Origin: Nomia melanderi
Taxonomy: Eukaryota > Arthropoda > Insecta > Hymenoptera > Halictidae
DNA: 64,000 bases
Direction: 5' to 3'
Assembly: GCF_051020985.1 (NCBI RefSeq)
Contig: NC_135003.1
Span: 6,875,501 to 6,939,500 of the forward strand
This document shows positions 1-12,103 of the stretch, one piece after another. Made by a program: the position numbers and the translations under genes. The notes beneath the pieces were generated by a model, which had not been told where the DNA came from, did not search any database, and worked only from the letters and a program-made list of their open reading frames with translations. The number at the start of each line of letters is the position of its first letter. Within the stretch, counting starts at the first letter, position 1.

Positions 1-880
1 TAGAAAATCCTATGTAGTGATTAGGTAAAATTTCTTCTGTAGCGATTGGAGCTTTTAATGATACTTCATTACAAAAATAATTTTCAAGGCCCTTCAATGT
101 GATTATTTTGATCACAAAATCAATACTTTTATTTCATTCAAAGTCTCAGTCCTATCGGTCATTATCACTTGCCCTCAAAATTCTCGTCTCGCTTAATTTC
201 CGAGTAACCTTAGCATATTAATCAGATTCTTAGGATCGTTCTCTCTCGTTGATCTCCCTGTAGTAATTACAGTATTCCGTCACGTTGGTGGCTGATCCGT
301 GCGCGCTGCGCTCACGAGCGTCGTGTCAAACTAACAACTAATCGCGAAAATCGCGGAGAAAATTACGGATAATTCATCGGCGCAGTCGCAAATTGAAATA
401 CCCGGTAACTACGAGCGCGTTTCTTGCTCGTCACCGTTAATTCGAACGCATTGTTGACAACGGGACCCGCCGCGCATCCCCTTCGCCCGTCCGGGGGATG
501 ATTCCTATCCGCTCTACCGTCTTCTCATCCGCGTTTCATCCAGCTTTTGTCCCCGGTGCTCCGTGTTTCGTTAGCGGACGATTTTTGTGCGTCCTGCGCG
601 TCGTAGTTTGATCAATACAATGAACTTTTGTTTCGGACAGGATGCATGCTTTTTGTTCGTTGACACTAGACCAACGATTTTTCTGTTTTTTTGGTGGTTC
701 TTTTTACACGATAGTTTAATATGTAATAATTTTTTTATGTTTATTTAATATGATATTTTATGATAATTTACTATACTAGGTAATAGTTATAAATCTAGTA
801 GTATATCACAGTTCATGGTACAGAATAATAGTGATCCAACTACAATTCAAAAGCTTCTTTCTCTCGAGAACTCAGAAATA
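1..880. other. Non-coding stretch with a CpG-rich block
   Basis: No exon is recognisable. About 280-600 is CpG-rich (Hymenoptera-like GC island); the flanks are AT-rich. No start-codon context, splice pair or protein similarity could be made out by eye. Confidence 0.5.
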
Positions 881-1133
881 GCAGTAGACCGTTCGCCCTA
901 TAATTTATTCCTCCACTGTACTTGACAAAACAACTTTATCGCAAATAATTCAATAGAAAAGGAAAAGAATTTTGTACTTATTCTATGTCTACGTTTACTA
1001 CAAATCTTAACGATTGATAATAGTCAAGTAATATTTCATTTATGTTAAAGATAAATAAACGATACTTTAATTTGTCGAATTCAATTCAAAACTTTCATCA
1101 CGTGTCTGACACGTTACTGAAGGCAAGTTGAAC
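881..1133 (+). mobile_element. Family I TTAA-type MITE, copy 1
   Basis: This about 250-bp block aligns by eye along its whole length with the copy at 57329-57579. Shared landmarks in order are a CCCTATAATTTATT start, a GGAAAAG..TTTTG..TTATTCTATG middle, an ATTGATAATA..AGTAATATTT block, and a TCACGTGTCTGACACG end just before the terminus. The terminal TTAA sites are decayed in this copy. It carries no open frame of its own. The TTAA boundaries kept in sister copies point to mobilisation by a piggyBac-type transposase; that assignment is inference. A family II element begins about 7 bp further on. Confidence 0.7.
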
Positions 1134-1139
1134 TATAAT

Positions 1140-1347
1140 ATAACCCTTTACACTCGAGAGGCAACACTCACTCGCCATTCCACTTAAGGCAGCTGAATTA
1201 TAAACTTTGATACTGAACCTCAAACCTCGTGTAATGCTTCAATACATAAATATTCAAATAAAACAACTGTATAAAAAAAAGTCGTTTATATATCTCATCA
1301 GAAAATATTCAATATCTACTAAAAAACCTTCGAGTGCAAAGGAATAA
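1140..1347. mobile_element. Family II TTAA-type MITE, copy 1
   Basis: The left end reads TAACCCTTTACACTCGAG and the right end is its imperfect inverse, CTTCGAGTGCAAAGG. The 4-bp flanks (ATAA on both sides) look like a decayed TTAA target duplication. The inside is AT-rich with no coding potential; the minus frame over 1254-1451 is a chance reading. The terminal match to 20494-20708 makes this a family rather than one coincidental inverted repeat. Confidence 0.65.
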
Positions 1348-2373
1348 TAATATCCATACAAATACCCAATAACAGTATACAGTATCCAGCTACAGTATAA
1401 CAACAGTATACACTGAATTCCAGCAGTTACGGCGCGTCTACGATCATGCACGATCTACTTTAACCGGTAACAGACCATTACGAACTTAATGTGTCAAAGC
1501 GTTCGATAATCCGCAACAGGTAACGACAGTAACAATCAATATCGCCTGCCAACGCTCAAGATACCGCGTACACGATAGCCCAAAATTATCCCACAACGTT
1601 AAACGGCAGCGCAAGACGCCGCCTGATACCGGTCCACGATATTTCCTTTCGCTGCCACGAAGTTCCGACATTCAATGACGGGAAACTATGCCGCGCAACA
1701 ATCTATACTATCTACGACGGTGCCCGATAGCTCGCGAATTAATGCACGGCCGCACAGAGCACCACGTCGCGGCGTCTAGGCTTGCGATGCCACGAGACGT
1801 TTCCTGATAGCGCGCGCCGCGTTTCAAACGCTAGGCCGCCCGCGTGCACGCCATTCAAAGACGAACGCCTCCGTCCTCCACCAGCCGTCCCGTAAATTAA
1901 CAATATCAAACAACCGGCCGCGAACTTCGAAACAATCCGACGACCCTTATCGCAGCCAGAGTAGTGCGTGCATTTGTCTCGGGCGGCGCTCAACTACCAG
2001 CGGAGTTCAGTTTCCGCGTACCCACGATAACGAGGAAATTCGCGAGACGCGACCCTGAAGCCATCCCCTAAGCAACTTTCGATGGTTTTCCTGCTTTCAA
2101 TCGGCACTCGAGCGTTTTGGGAGATATATGTGTGAACTGGGGAGTGTATAAAATTTTGCATTTTTGTTTTTGTTCAGAAGTTAGTTTTTTTTGGGCTGTA
2201 TCCAGAGAATTTTGTTGGGTCTTGGAGATGTGAAAATGTGTTAATTTGCCAAGTTCTGTTTGGAAAATTGTGCTGATTGTGTGGGACGTTGGTAATTGAT
2301 AATTTGGTAGTTAATGTTTAAAGAAAAGTTTCGTTTCTCTACTTTAAGAAATAGAACTCGTTGTATAGGAGTA
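1348..2373. other. Non-coding, CpG-rich 1420-2060
   Basis: Contains a CpG-rich block followed by T/G-rich sequence. The minus frames at 1486-1671 and 1739-1993 overlap each other's context and have no recognisable domain. Nothing supports a gene. Confidence 0.45.
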
Positions 2374-2489
2374 GGTTGCTTCTTCAATTGTTACAATAAG
2401 AAATGAATTATTTTCCATAGAAATAAGCTGCTTCATCAATTGTTATAATAAGAAATCAATTGCTTTCCATATAACTAAGTTGTTTCTGT
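2374..2489. repeat. 53-bp direct tandem duplication (about 2.2 units)
   Basis: A unit beginning GTTGCTTCTTCAATTGTTAC is repeated at about 2427 as GCTGCTTCATCAATTGTTAT, with AATAAGAAAT and TTTCCATA kept at the same offsets. A third, partial start (GTTGTTTCTG) follows at about 2479. Units differ at roughly one position in six, so the duplication is old. Confidence 0.7.
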
Positions 2490-2709
2490 AACACTAAAAC
2501 TATGGGAGGGGTCAAATTGATCAACTGCGGAATATTTATTTTGTCAGTATTTAAATTATGGAGGCATTTTTGTGAAAGATTTTCAATTACATTTGTGTAT
2601 TTGCACAGATAAAAGACTAGGAAACCCTTCGAATCTCAAAAAGCGTGTTGTTTGAATTTTTATTAAAAATTGGAAATAAGTCACTCTACTTGCTCGGTAG
2701 TTAGTAATA
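2488..2709. mobile_element. Possible decayed family III MITE
   Basis: The left terminus GTAACACTAAAACTATGGGA followed by GGGGTCAAATTGAT resembles the family III ends and the subterminal motif of the piggyBac relic at 12104. The right partner, CTCGGTAGTTAGTAATAATT near 2693-2709, is a weak inverse. The TTAA sites are not intact. The left end is convincing; the right boundary is a guess. Confidence 0.35.
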
Positions 2710-3442
2710 ATTACGAAACATAGTTACGAAACATCATGTTACGAAATGCAACGAAAGAAAATTGAAAGCCAATGAGTTTTCAAGTTCCCCTACAACAGTC
2801 ACCGCATTGCAACTTCGAACGAACAATTTTGGTATTTATCAGCTTCCGTCTGAAAGTTTCGTAGAAAGTCCGATTCCATGTTGCCACGGGTTAAAAGAAG
2901 CCGGGGGTGGTCGTGAGAGTATCCGGAACCCGGTAACAGTTGCGTCGGGAAACTTCGCGGACGAGCACGGCCACCCTAGTTCGAGCGCTCACGGAAATTG
3001 CGCTGGTTGAATTATGACTGGTCGGATCAAAGGGATGAAACGGGTCTGACGGGGTGAAGCTGACGAGTGGGGGCGGAACACGCTCGACAAAGACTGAAAC
3101 GGTTGACGCTGCCGGTACTAACAAAAACGCCGGGTCAGATCGCGCGGTGAAGACCCGCCTAAGGGCTATCCCAGTGATCCCATTATCCTTAGGAAATTTC
3201 CCAAGCGAACGGGTGGAGATTGGGACACGGTGCTGTGATTACTAACAATAGCGAGATGAGAGGAAATATTGTCGTTAGGGGTCTGATTGCTCGATTACTA
3301 TATACTATACAATATAATCTTGCATATCAGGGTTTAAACTGTTGTGGTATAGTTGTACAATTATTTAAAATGTAATGTAAAATAATGTAACTGTGTAAAA
3401 TAAATTAGTGACTTGATGACTTAAAAATTGATGTATTGAGTT
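2710..3442. other. Non-coding, mixed composition
   Basis: A moderately GC-rich stretch at about 2880-3200 gives overlapping frames on both strands, none with a recognisable motif. No exon is supported. Confidence 0.4.
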
Positions 3443-3473
3443 TACAATGACAATGACAATGACAGTGACAATG
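3443..3473. repeat. (ACAATG)n microsatellite
   Basis: About five tandem hexamers of the ACAATG type with one A-to-G interruption. Confidence 0.85.
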
Positions 3474-4104
3474 CACCTGCAGTATATTTTACTGAAAAAT
3501 CAAAGCAAAACAAAGAAAAATTACATGTTTATCTGAAAAAATAAAGAATTCATTGTTGAAAGAATTAGCATCATTTCAAGCTTTAAGATGACGTATATAC
3601 TCGGCAAATGCAGTTAACTGGTTAAATATTGTGAATATTGTGATAGTTTGACGTAACTGATGATATCGGTCGATGTATTTACGACTGTTATGAAATATTG
3701 AAGAATGCAATAAAGATCTCTGGAACACGCAGGACAATGAGTTGTTAAAAGAAATGATACAATTAGATCTCTGTAAACGTTGTTTGTTAGAAAACCTGAA
3801 CATCGAGGACGAGCTGCGCTAATGGCGTTCATATAAAATACATTTATAGTAATGTACGATAGCGGTCGGCGCATTATAGGAGCACGAGACAATAAAACAA
3901 AGATTCCATTGAACGCGGGAGACCGACACAATCAACATTGTTTTAATTCGTGTCCGCGATAAACCAACGAGGTTTATTATCCACGTGGCAAGACAAGAGC
4001 GGAAGCTTAACGCGGCGTTGCGCTATTCTGTCTGACACTAATGATCACAATCGAAACGAAACGGTACGCGTGTGCACGGAGCGCTCCATATTTTAACGAC
4101 CGAA

Positions 4105-4225
4105 CATTTTCAGTTTATTCTATAGGCCTATGAAAGATGAAAAATATAATATAATAATGTAAATGTGTTAAAAATGACTGCACATTCTTAGTTTATTCTG
4201 TAGGTCTGTAGGAGATAAAAACTGT
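4105..4225. repeat. 78-bp direct duplication
   Basis: AGTTTATTCTATAGGCCTATG at about 4112 recurs as AGTTTATTCTGTAGGTCTGTA at about 4190, both followed by a purine-rich GA(A/T)GAT..AAAAA(T/C) stretch. The two units are diverged and sit directly one after the other. No coding content. Confidence 0.6.
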
Positions 4226-6695
4226 TATATAAACAGATTTGTAAAAGCTTTATTTGAAAGTTATAAAATATCAGATACGAAGAACACGTGAGTCACGAAT
4301 ATCTAATTATCTAACGATCTAAGAATAAATTAATATATTATATATTTTGCGTAACTTTTCACTAACACTTCAAACGAGCTATGCTCATATACCATTCGTT
4401 TTACTCGTTCAGGCTCATAGAATATACCGTCAAAGTTTAACCTTTATAACCTAGGACACCCTGTATACGTAGAACCGCGACTCGGTTGATAACATTATCG
4501 TTCCCCACTCCCTTCTTTCGCGCGAGTTTCATCCGGTAATTGGATTGCCGTGCAACCAGCTGAAAACAAAAATAAAAAAATGGAGAAACAAGGGAAGGGT
4601 CGAGCAGGCGACAAGGGGACAGCGGGGATTGTATCATATGAAAATACAAAGAGAAGCTCGAACTTCCGGAAGGATAAGTCCTCGCATTTTATATTAGAAG
4701 CGACGTAATTTCCCGCGAAAGCGGGAACAGGGGCGAGGAGAATGGGATAACGAGGCTGGCTACGAGCGAACGGGATGAAAGTGGATAGACGATGAAAACG
4801 TGTAAGCTGGCATCGGTAGGGAAACGAACGGAAAAAAAATGGGTGGAATGAGGTAATTCGGTTGCGAGACTCCATTTGTCGAAGACAATACGACGACAGT
4901 TCAGTGTTTTGAGCATGGAAGACAAAGCTGCACGAAGTTTCGGCGTGGTCAGATGTGAATCAGTGGAGACTGGTGCTACGATGTAAAAATTGAAAAAACT
5001 AATGTTTTTTAACACATTGATTTAAAAAATTTTTTATTTATTAATTTGATCAGAAAAGTATGTAAAGCCTTTTCTCAAAGGGTAGGCTCTGCAACAAACC
5101 AAAATTATTTATTCCATTAAAATTTACAAAAATCAGAAAATATAAAAAAATGGACTTAATCGCATTGACTTCTGAGCGACTCATGATGAGCTATATCCGC
5201 ATCAAGTTTCTTCATTATATAAATCATATATAGTCATACATAAATCATTCTATCATATATAAATTACATAATAGGATAAAAATGTTTACGGTTGGTCTTA
5301 GATGATTGTTTAAAAATTGTATGAAGCTGCTAACTACGCTATCCTACCACCAGGCTATTTCAATCAGACTCCACTAACAATTGCGAGGGTATTTAAACAT
5401 GACGCGAATGGGTTAAGTTAAACAAAATAAAAAAGTAAGTTGGAAAATGAAATAATGTGCAACATTTATATCGAGCAGTATTAATAAATAGTTCTAACAT
5501 GAGTTAATAAGGTGAAGTGAATTAGAGTTCAGAATGTTCTAAGTTATACTATGTATAGTAAAAAAAAAAATCGAAGAAAGGAAAAGGAAATTCATAAACG
5601 CAATAAAGTACAATCAACGAACAAAGGTTCGTCTGATGCATCAACTGACTCCAGAAAACACGAGTACTCAATTTCAATCCCTCGAAACTGGAGAAACAGA
5701 AAGGAACCGAGAATGAACGACCTAGAGAGGCCGGCTAACGAGCACAAAAACGACATGCACGCGCGAATTTCCATGAGCAAACAGACACGCTGCGGCGGCG
5801 GCAAACGGAGAGAAAGGGAGGGAACGAATTGAGTTCAAATTATCAGGGTTGAGTGTGAATAAACCAGCAGCGGGACGAACGGCGGGCGGTTTTCATCTAG
5901 GCGAGGCAGTATAAATGGGAACGCAAATATTCGAGATAAACGTATGAAAACGTTGAACGAACGCCAGCCGATTCCGCGATTTGACATTCTTTTTCTCGTT
6001 GCTCGCGCGTTTTTCCGCGCCTTTTTTCATCCCGCGAACATCCGTTAATTCGAGACAACGATGATCCAGGAGGAAGGCAGCTATCGGAACGAGAGCATGA
6101 AAAATTAAAAATTATTCGCGGAAAACGCGGCGCCGCGTTATCAGCCTGTAGCTTTCGCGTGCGGGATTCGCAGGACCGTTCGATAAACACGCGACACCCT
6201 TCCGCGAAAGGAGTTCAATCGATACCTCGACTTTTATCGCACGAAATTACGCGATTATTTATGTAATAAATATGCCGTAATCGTTATAAATATCTCGCTG
6301 CTGGTGCAACGAAGTAAAGTATCCTTTTCGAGCGATAGAGAAATTTCTGGCATTGAGAAATTTATTTAAACTCAACCGATGAAAGTGCCACGATAATAAC
6401 TAATTTATTTCATATTTTAAACTTTATCTATCTATATAATATCCATGCCATCGATATCTCTTTTAGATAACATATACGTTACACGACTTTAATTCCACTG
6501 AACTCAATCGGTATGAATAATTGGTTGATATTAATCGAAAGAAAATTTCATTTTTTGCCATCAGATATGTAACTTTTATGATAGATTTACCTAACAATGA
6601 ATATATAATTTCATAATTATATAATACTATACAATACCATAATAAATACACGAAGAAACTGAAGAAATATTTATTGTTACAATTTTTGTTACGCA
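4226..6695. other. Non-coding region; scattered short frames only
   Basis: AT-rich DNA with CpG-richer patches at about 4480-4980 and 5690-6200. Frames at 4495-4875, 4689-5015, 5551-5832 and 5897-6190 lie across each other on opposite strands and have biased composition without a domain. The phrase ACACCCTGTATA at about 4457 also occurs at about 36421. Confidence 0.45.
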
Positions 6696-6922
6696 TTAAT
6701 GCTAAAACTACCGAACATTGAAATTGACTTTTTGAAATTCCTCTATAGAAACTCTAAGAGTGCATCCATTGAGACTTTAATTCATTTACAATTGAGTTTG
6801 CGTGTCGCTAAATCAATTTCTTTCATTATTTCTCAGAGAAACATCTGTCACCTTTTTAATAATTGCAAAGAAAAGACATCAGGAATAGGTCATTTTCAGC
6901 CGTCCGGTAGTTTTAGTGTTAA
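6696..6922 (+). mobile_element. Family III TTAA-type MITE, copy 1
   Basis: Bounded by TTAA at 6696-6699 and 6919-6922. The left end reads TTAATGCTAAAACTACCGAA and the inverse of the right end reads TTAACACTAAAACTACCGGA. The first ~150 bp align with the reverse complement of 7501-7665, sharing TTGACTTTTTGAA, TATAGAAACTC, GAGTGCATCCA and GCTAAATCAATTTCTT. The 103-codon frame at 6699-7010 runs out of the element and is not a gene. Intact TTAA on both sides is the classical piggyBac target duplication. Confidence 0.85.
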
Positions 6923-7500
6923 TCATGTTAAACTCTCTGTGGTTCTAGAGTCGAGAAAATCCATTTACCATCGTAATTCCGTTTTCCTAATTATCTGCCC
7001 AAAAATCTGAATTTGCACAAAGATCCACAGTTCAGTAACAAGATTACTTTCCTTTGATTTATGGGTCCATAGTAAAACGGATTCAGACGAATGACACTAG
7101 CACTCGAAGCGTTAATATTCACCGAAAACGTTCCTAAGCGCGTCGGTCGATTGTTCCGGCCGGTGGCGGCGTGGGCTTATCGCTCCAAGAAGAGCGTGTT
7201 AGATAATTTATACCAGAACGGCCGGCAAACGGGACAAACTACTTTATCAGGAGACGAGTGGACGGCCTCTTCATTTGCATCAGAATCAGCGTAACTATAA
7301 CTATACGTGATTTTGTAGATCGTAACGGACACGCTCGGCCGGAACCGGGCTTGCTGTAAATTTTCAAGCAAGAGCCACCAATCGCCGGGATAGCCGGGCA
7401 AGCAGTCCGAAACAAGATCCCTGTGATTCCGCGGGATCGTTTAAACGCGAGAATTATTACTCCTATCCGTTGATTTCTCGAAAGAAAACAATTTCGCCGT
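6923..7500. other. Non-coding spacer between two family III MITEs
   Basis: CpG-rich at 7090-7420. Overlapping plus and minus frames near 7091-7401 have no motif. Nothing supports a gene. Confidence 0.45.
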
Positions 7501-7665
7501 ACAACACTAAAACTAACAGTTTCTTTGAGAAATTATTCAAGAAATTGATTTAGCAATACGCAAACTGAATTGTAAGTGAACTGAAGTTTCAGTGGATGCA
7601 CTCTCGGAGTTTCTATAGAGAAACTTCAAAAAGTCAATCTAACTACTAGATAGTTTTAGTGTCAA
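7501..7665 (-). mobile_element. Family III TTAA-type MITE, copy 2 (inverted)
   Basis: The ends read CAACACTAAAACTAACAG on the left and, inverted, TTGACACTAAAACTATCTAG on the right. The TTAA sites have decayed to ACAA and TCAA. Its reverse complement aligns with 6696-6922 for about 150 bp, but it lacks the last ~70 bp of internal sequence before the terminus. It is oriented opposite to copy 1 and about 580 bp away, so the pair forms a large inverted repeat. Confidence 0.8.
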
Positions 7666-7709
7666 CACGTTGACGAAAGCGTGTATACATACACTCAGAT
7701 GGTTCATAC

Positions 7710-7931
7710 TTAACACTAGGTTCACGGATATTTATTGTACAGTTTATTTTATTGCTCTTAGAAAAATTGTTGTTCATCCAATCATATCTTGAAAACTAGA
7801 GATTCAAAAATAGACAGTTAGGATACATACTCAGGTAATTGTATGAATCAAAATCAACGTAAACATTTAGTAAATAATGTTTATAAGATTTAATTGCATG
7901 AAATTGACGCGTTACGTAAACCTAGTGTTAA
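7710..7931. mobile_element. TTAA-type MITE with CACTAGGTT ends
   Basis: TTAA at 7710-7713 and 7928-7931 flank near-perfect inverted ends: TTAACACTAGGTTCACGGA on the left and TTAACACTAGGTTTACGTA read inward from the right. The inside is AT-rich and non-coding. The 222-bp length matches the other MITEs. It starts only 44 bp after copy 2 of family III. Confidence 0.85.
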
Positions 7932-10273
7932 ATGTCATATCAGACAACGTGTACAATCAAACATGTAGTTCATTAACATTAGAACTATCGAGCATTTAAT
8001 ACGATTGATATGTAATCCCTATAAAAATTGTAACAACTGATTATTTTCTACGCCATAAAAATCTAAAACTGCGTTTCATTCCTCTTCGAACTCTTTCAAC
8101 CCCAAGTCGAGCATCGACTTCGATATCTTTTCGTTGTGAACGAAACCGACTCCTCTATTTCTGCAGAAATTGATCATTCCCTTTATTGATCTTCCTTTAT
8201 TTTACAAACCCACGAAAAGTTCAACATTTCTGATGCTTTCGCTTTTCACCCTCGACTTCCCTCCTGTAAACCCTCCCTCGGGTTTATTTCGATAAATTGC
8301 AGCCAATAAATCCACATTTCATTATACATCGTGTCACCGCCTGCAAGCCGATAAATTAGCATAAGAATATCGTATCGAACTGCTGGCTCGGCTTTTCAAT
8401 TCTCCGGGGCGAAAATATTTTTCCAGCCCTCAATCAACCCCTGGGGAGACTAAACAACTCAGCCGGGTAAATACTTATTACAATATCGATCCTAAAAGTA
8501 CGGGCAACAATAAATAATTTCTTCATTTTAAAAGTGGAAAATAATATTCTTTCAATAATTTTGTATAAAAAATGTAGGAAAACATTTTTTAATTTTTTTT
8601 AAATTTTAGATGACAAATATATACTGTTTCATGATTTAAGGCTTAAAAGATAGAAGACAATAAACAGTTTCTTGAGATATTCGAAATGGAATAGAGAAGT
8701 GATATACTTTTAGTGACTCCTGTTAGATAATGTTTTCTCCGGACTTTATAAAATAAATTGAAATTGAAAGGGACCCACGTCGGTACAAGGCTCCAGAAAT
8801 ATTGAATTCGTCACGATAGTATCTCTCCATTTCGGTAAGCGAGACGGTCTCAAACCACAGAATTGAAATGAAAAATTAAAGGTCGACTGAAACAGCGCTG
8901 GCTATCTGTGAGGGTGTCACGCCGTCCATTACCCCCAGTGTCCATATGCTCGAAACTGCGGTTGAAAAGGATCTGTTCGTCACACTTTTAAACATTATGT
9001 GCCTTCTACTCACCTGAAACTGGAACAGTAAAATTAAGTTTCCATCATGAAAATGTAGGTGAATGTGAAATAATAAATGAAAATTTGAAATTAAAATTCT
9101 TAGCTGATGTTAAAATGAAACTATATTGAATATGATTTAATGAAATGAAGTTATATTGGATTTTTATAGAATTTAATAAAGAAATTCAATTAAATATTAA
9201 GAAGTCGCTAATAATGAAATTAATCATTTAATTTTATCATTCATAGCTAACATAATAAGCTATAAAAGCAGTAAAACTAGATTGTCTGGAATCTTGAGTA
9301 AATCGGGATTTGACAGCTCAGATTCTTAGATCGCCTCAAATATACGATGTTTTACAAATATTAGAAAACTTTTTCTCAAATCTCCATTTATCTCGACTGT
9401 TAATTGCTCAATTAAATCGGAAAATCGATGGTCCACTGTATTTTACAATCTAAATAAAATACAGGCATTTAATGTACAAAGCTAATATTCTTCGGCTCGT
9501 TTCCTCCGTTTCGGGTGACTGTAAATGGCAACCGCGGACCATTTCCCGCGTCTGATCTCCGAAGACCAGAAGGGACGATCGATTTAACCAGTGAGAGCTT
9601 TCAAAGGAGCAAAACGGCGCAAGGGGACCGTTTGTCTCGCGAGCTGCGAGCAGTCCCTCTCTCGGTAACGCGACGCTTGGATTCGAATTAGCGGGAATTC
9701 TTGGAGCAAGAGCGGAAGGCGAGACACGCGAATGGACGTCATAAAGATAAACCAAGGAGCTTTGAAAACCGAACCGTTTGAATATTACTTTCTTCTTCTC
9801 CTTCGTCTTCTTCTCTGCGATTCCCGCTGCGACACGGTAGCAGCAATCTTTCGGATTAAGAAGCCGTTCCTCGCTACGCCGGATCAAAAGTATCCAGTTT
9901 CTTTCATCCAGTCCTTTCCTTCATCCTTCAATTTTGTATCTTAACAAGCTGTTAACTAAATATCGGGTTGCTGCCTCAATTTTACACGAGATAAAGAAAG
10001 AGTCTTGCTCGTTATAAGGTGTCGTTTAAGAAAAGTGTGGAAGAAAATGACTTTGACTCGGATTTTGTTTCGCCCGTGCGTGATTTCGACGATCAAGCAT
10101 GCAAAAGATCAGACATTTTTTCTTTAGAATTAGCTGTAACGCAGTTTTCCGTGCATTTGCAAATCTTTTAAATTCTGAAGTTTATCTCGCTTTAGAATAT
10201 TTAACGTTAATGGTCCTAAAGTTTGTAAAGGAATTTTTTAACCTTCCTTTGATGTCGATCTTGAATCTTAAAT
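7932..10273. other. Non-coding region with one orphan TTAA terminus
   Basis: TTAACATTAGAACTATCGAG at 7973 looks like a MITE end, but no partner was found. AT-rich 8500-9460 contains diverged local repeats (TATATTG..GATTT, about 33-bp spacing, near 9115-9165). The CpG-richer patch at 9470-9890 gives a 145-codon minus frame with no domain. Confidence 0.45.
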
Positions 10274-10392
10274 TGACATAGAATTTTAAATTTTGTAATA
10301 TTATGACATGAATTTTAGAATATTGTACTATGCATTTTGAAACATTGTAATGTGGGGATTTTATAATATTGTAATATGAATTTCACAATATT
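10274..10392. repeat. Degenerate tandem repeat, unit about 25-30 bp
   Basis: About four diverged units of the form GAATTTTA(A/G)AATATTGTAATAT follow one another. Spacing is irregular, so the array has drifted. Confidence 0.6.
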
Positions 10393-12103
10393 TTATAACT
10401 ATTTGCAGTTGCAAGATTTTTCGAATCATTACTGAAGAAATACGTGAGAATTCGCGCTCTGATTTCAAGTCTGTTTATTTTCATCGTCGATACGTATTGC
10501 GTGAATAGTAAAGCATGCAAAAATGAAGAATCTGGAGCAACTCCGAAGCGCTGAACAAAAAGTGAATGCGGAACGAGGATACACATGGCCGAAAGACGAA
10601 ATCTTGATCGGTTTCAGGATGTTTATTCCGCGTTTATACGTCTATAAAAGGTATGAGAAGTGAAATTCATGAAACGCTCGAGATTATTTCGTTTATATGA
10701 AAATGGACTTTTACGTTCCGCATAAAATATTCTCGCCCCGTTATTCTTTCTGGCTGACGAGCGCGCCGCTCTTATTTCGTTTTCTTCATTTGGATAATCG
10801 TTCTGGTCTCCACGACCACAAATATCTCAAATTACTTTTATTTACCGTTCTGCTGCATTTCGCGTCGCTAATTTTTATGATTCATACTTCTTAATCCTAT
10901 CAGAACAGATCAAATATTTTCAGTTACAAACCTTCGGTTTCCAAATAATTAATGCTAGTCACTCAAATAATATTTTATATCACAAATTTTTTAATTTTAT
11001 ATTCAACCGTTTCAAACTTTATATGTAAACGTTTCTTTCGAATTTCTTTCAAAATTTATACTTACAAAAAATAATACATAATTGCCTTTTTCAATATCCT
11101 AATCCACTAATTATCTACCTAGGAATTGTTTCACTGTCAATAAATATATTTTTTCCAAATAGCTTTATCATACCCAATTATAACACCCAAACTTATCTCT
11201 TGCTCAAATGTCATTCAAAATCTGTACCCATAAAACATAAACAACTATTCACTTTCTCATTACTTCGTAATACTATAATCTAATCTATCAAGAAGTAATA
11301 ATTCTTTCACTATCAATATACCTTTCCCAGATAACGTTACCGCGTAGCGTAACAATTGGTCCAGGACGAACGACCGACAGATTTCGTACGCGTCGCGCAG
11401 ATTGACTGTCCGGATCTCCTGTCCTCTTTCCGTGCCATCGGTATCCAATAAAGGGAAAAGAGGGGAGAGAGAGAGCTGGAGGAGGGGGTTCATCAGCGTG
11501 AGTGGAAAGTTCGTTACCGGACGATAACCATATTCGAATCCATCCTAAACACTAGGGCTCGCTCTCCCCGGCGCGACGGTCCACGGTGAAATGAACAAAC
11601 GATACGGTTACCGTCCACTAACGAGAGGATTTTCGGTCTCGGCTACGGGGGAAACAGTTACCGTAGTACCCCCGGAATTAACCACGGTAATCGTCGTCAC
11701 GGAGACCGCCGAGAGAGCATTTCCATAGCGCTACCGCCCGCTGACCGGGCCAAGGCTCCGTTAACGCTATCCGGTAGCCCGCTGATACGATAAAGGACGA
11801 TCATGAACTATATAACGAGCGGTGTTATCCGAGTGACCTCGATTTCGATTTATCACCTGATATAAATCTTGAAAAATCGCTCTACGCGTAGCTTATTTTT
11901 TCGTTGGCGACCGTTCGCGTTTCGAGGGTGGAAATGAACCTCGCTGTTGGGGGTTGGATTATTGATTGCGGGGAAGGATTTATGAAACAGTTCGTTATGC
12001 TTTAAATATATAAAATTCAAAATTATAAATGTATTAAAAGAAATTGTATGAAATTTAATAAAATTTTGCTGTGAGTTGCTTGGACTGCAAAATAAATATT
12101 TCT
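10393..12103. other. Non-coding; GTTACCG motif cluster at 11336-11690
   Basis: No exon. The CpG-rich part at 11330-11830 holds repeated GTTACCG or its inverse (about 11339, 11511, 11605, 11658, 11683), including an ACGGTTACCGT near-palindrome at about 11603. A clustered short motif can be a transcription-factor site array, but this is inference. Confidence 0.4.

Noticed and set aside
2355..2385. let-7-like phrase TTGTATAGGAGTAGGTTG
   Set aside because: Does not match the mature let-7 sequence or a hairpin precursor; it lies next to the 53-bp repeat.
9450..9887. 145-codon minus frame
   Set aside because: CpG-rich chance frame; no recognisable family.
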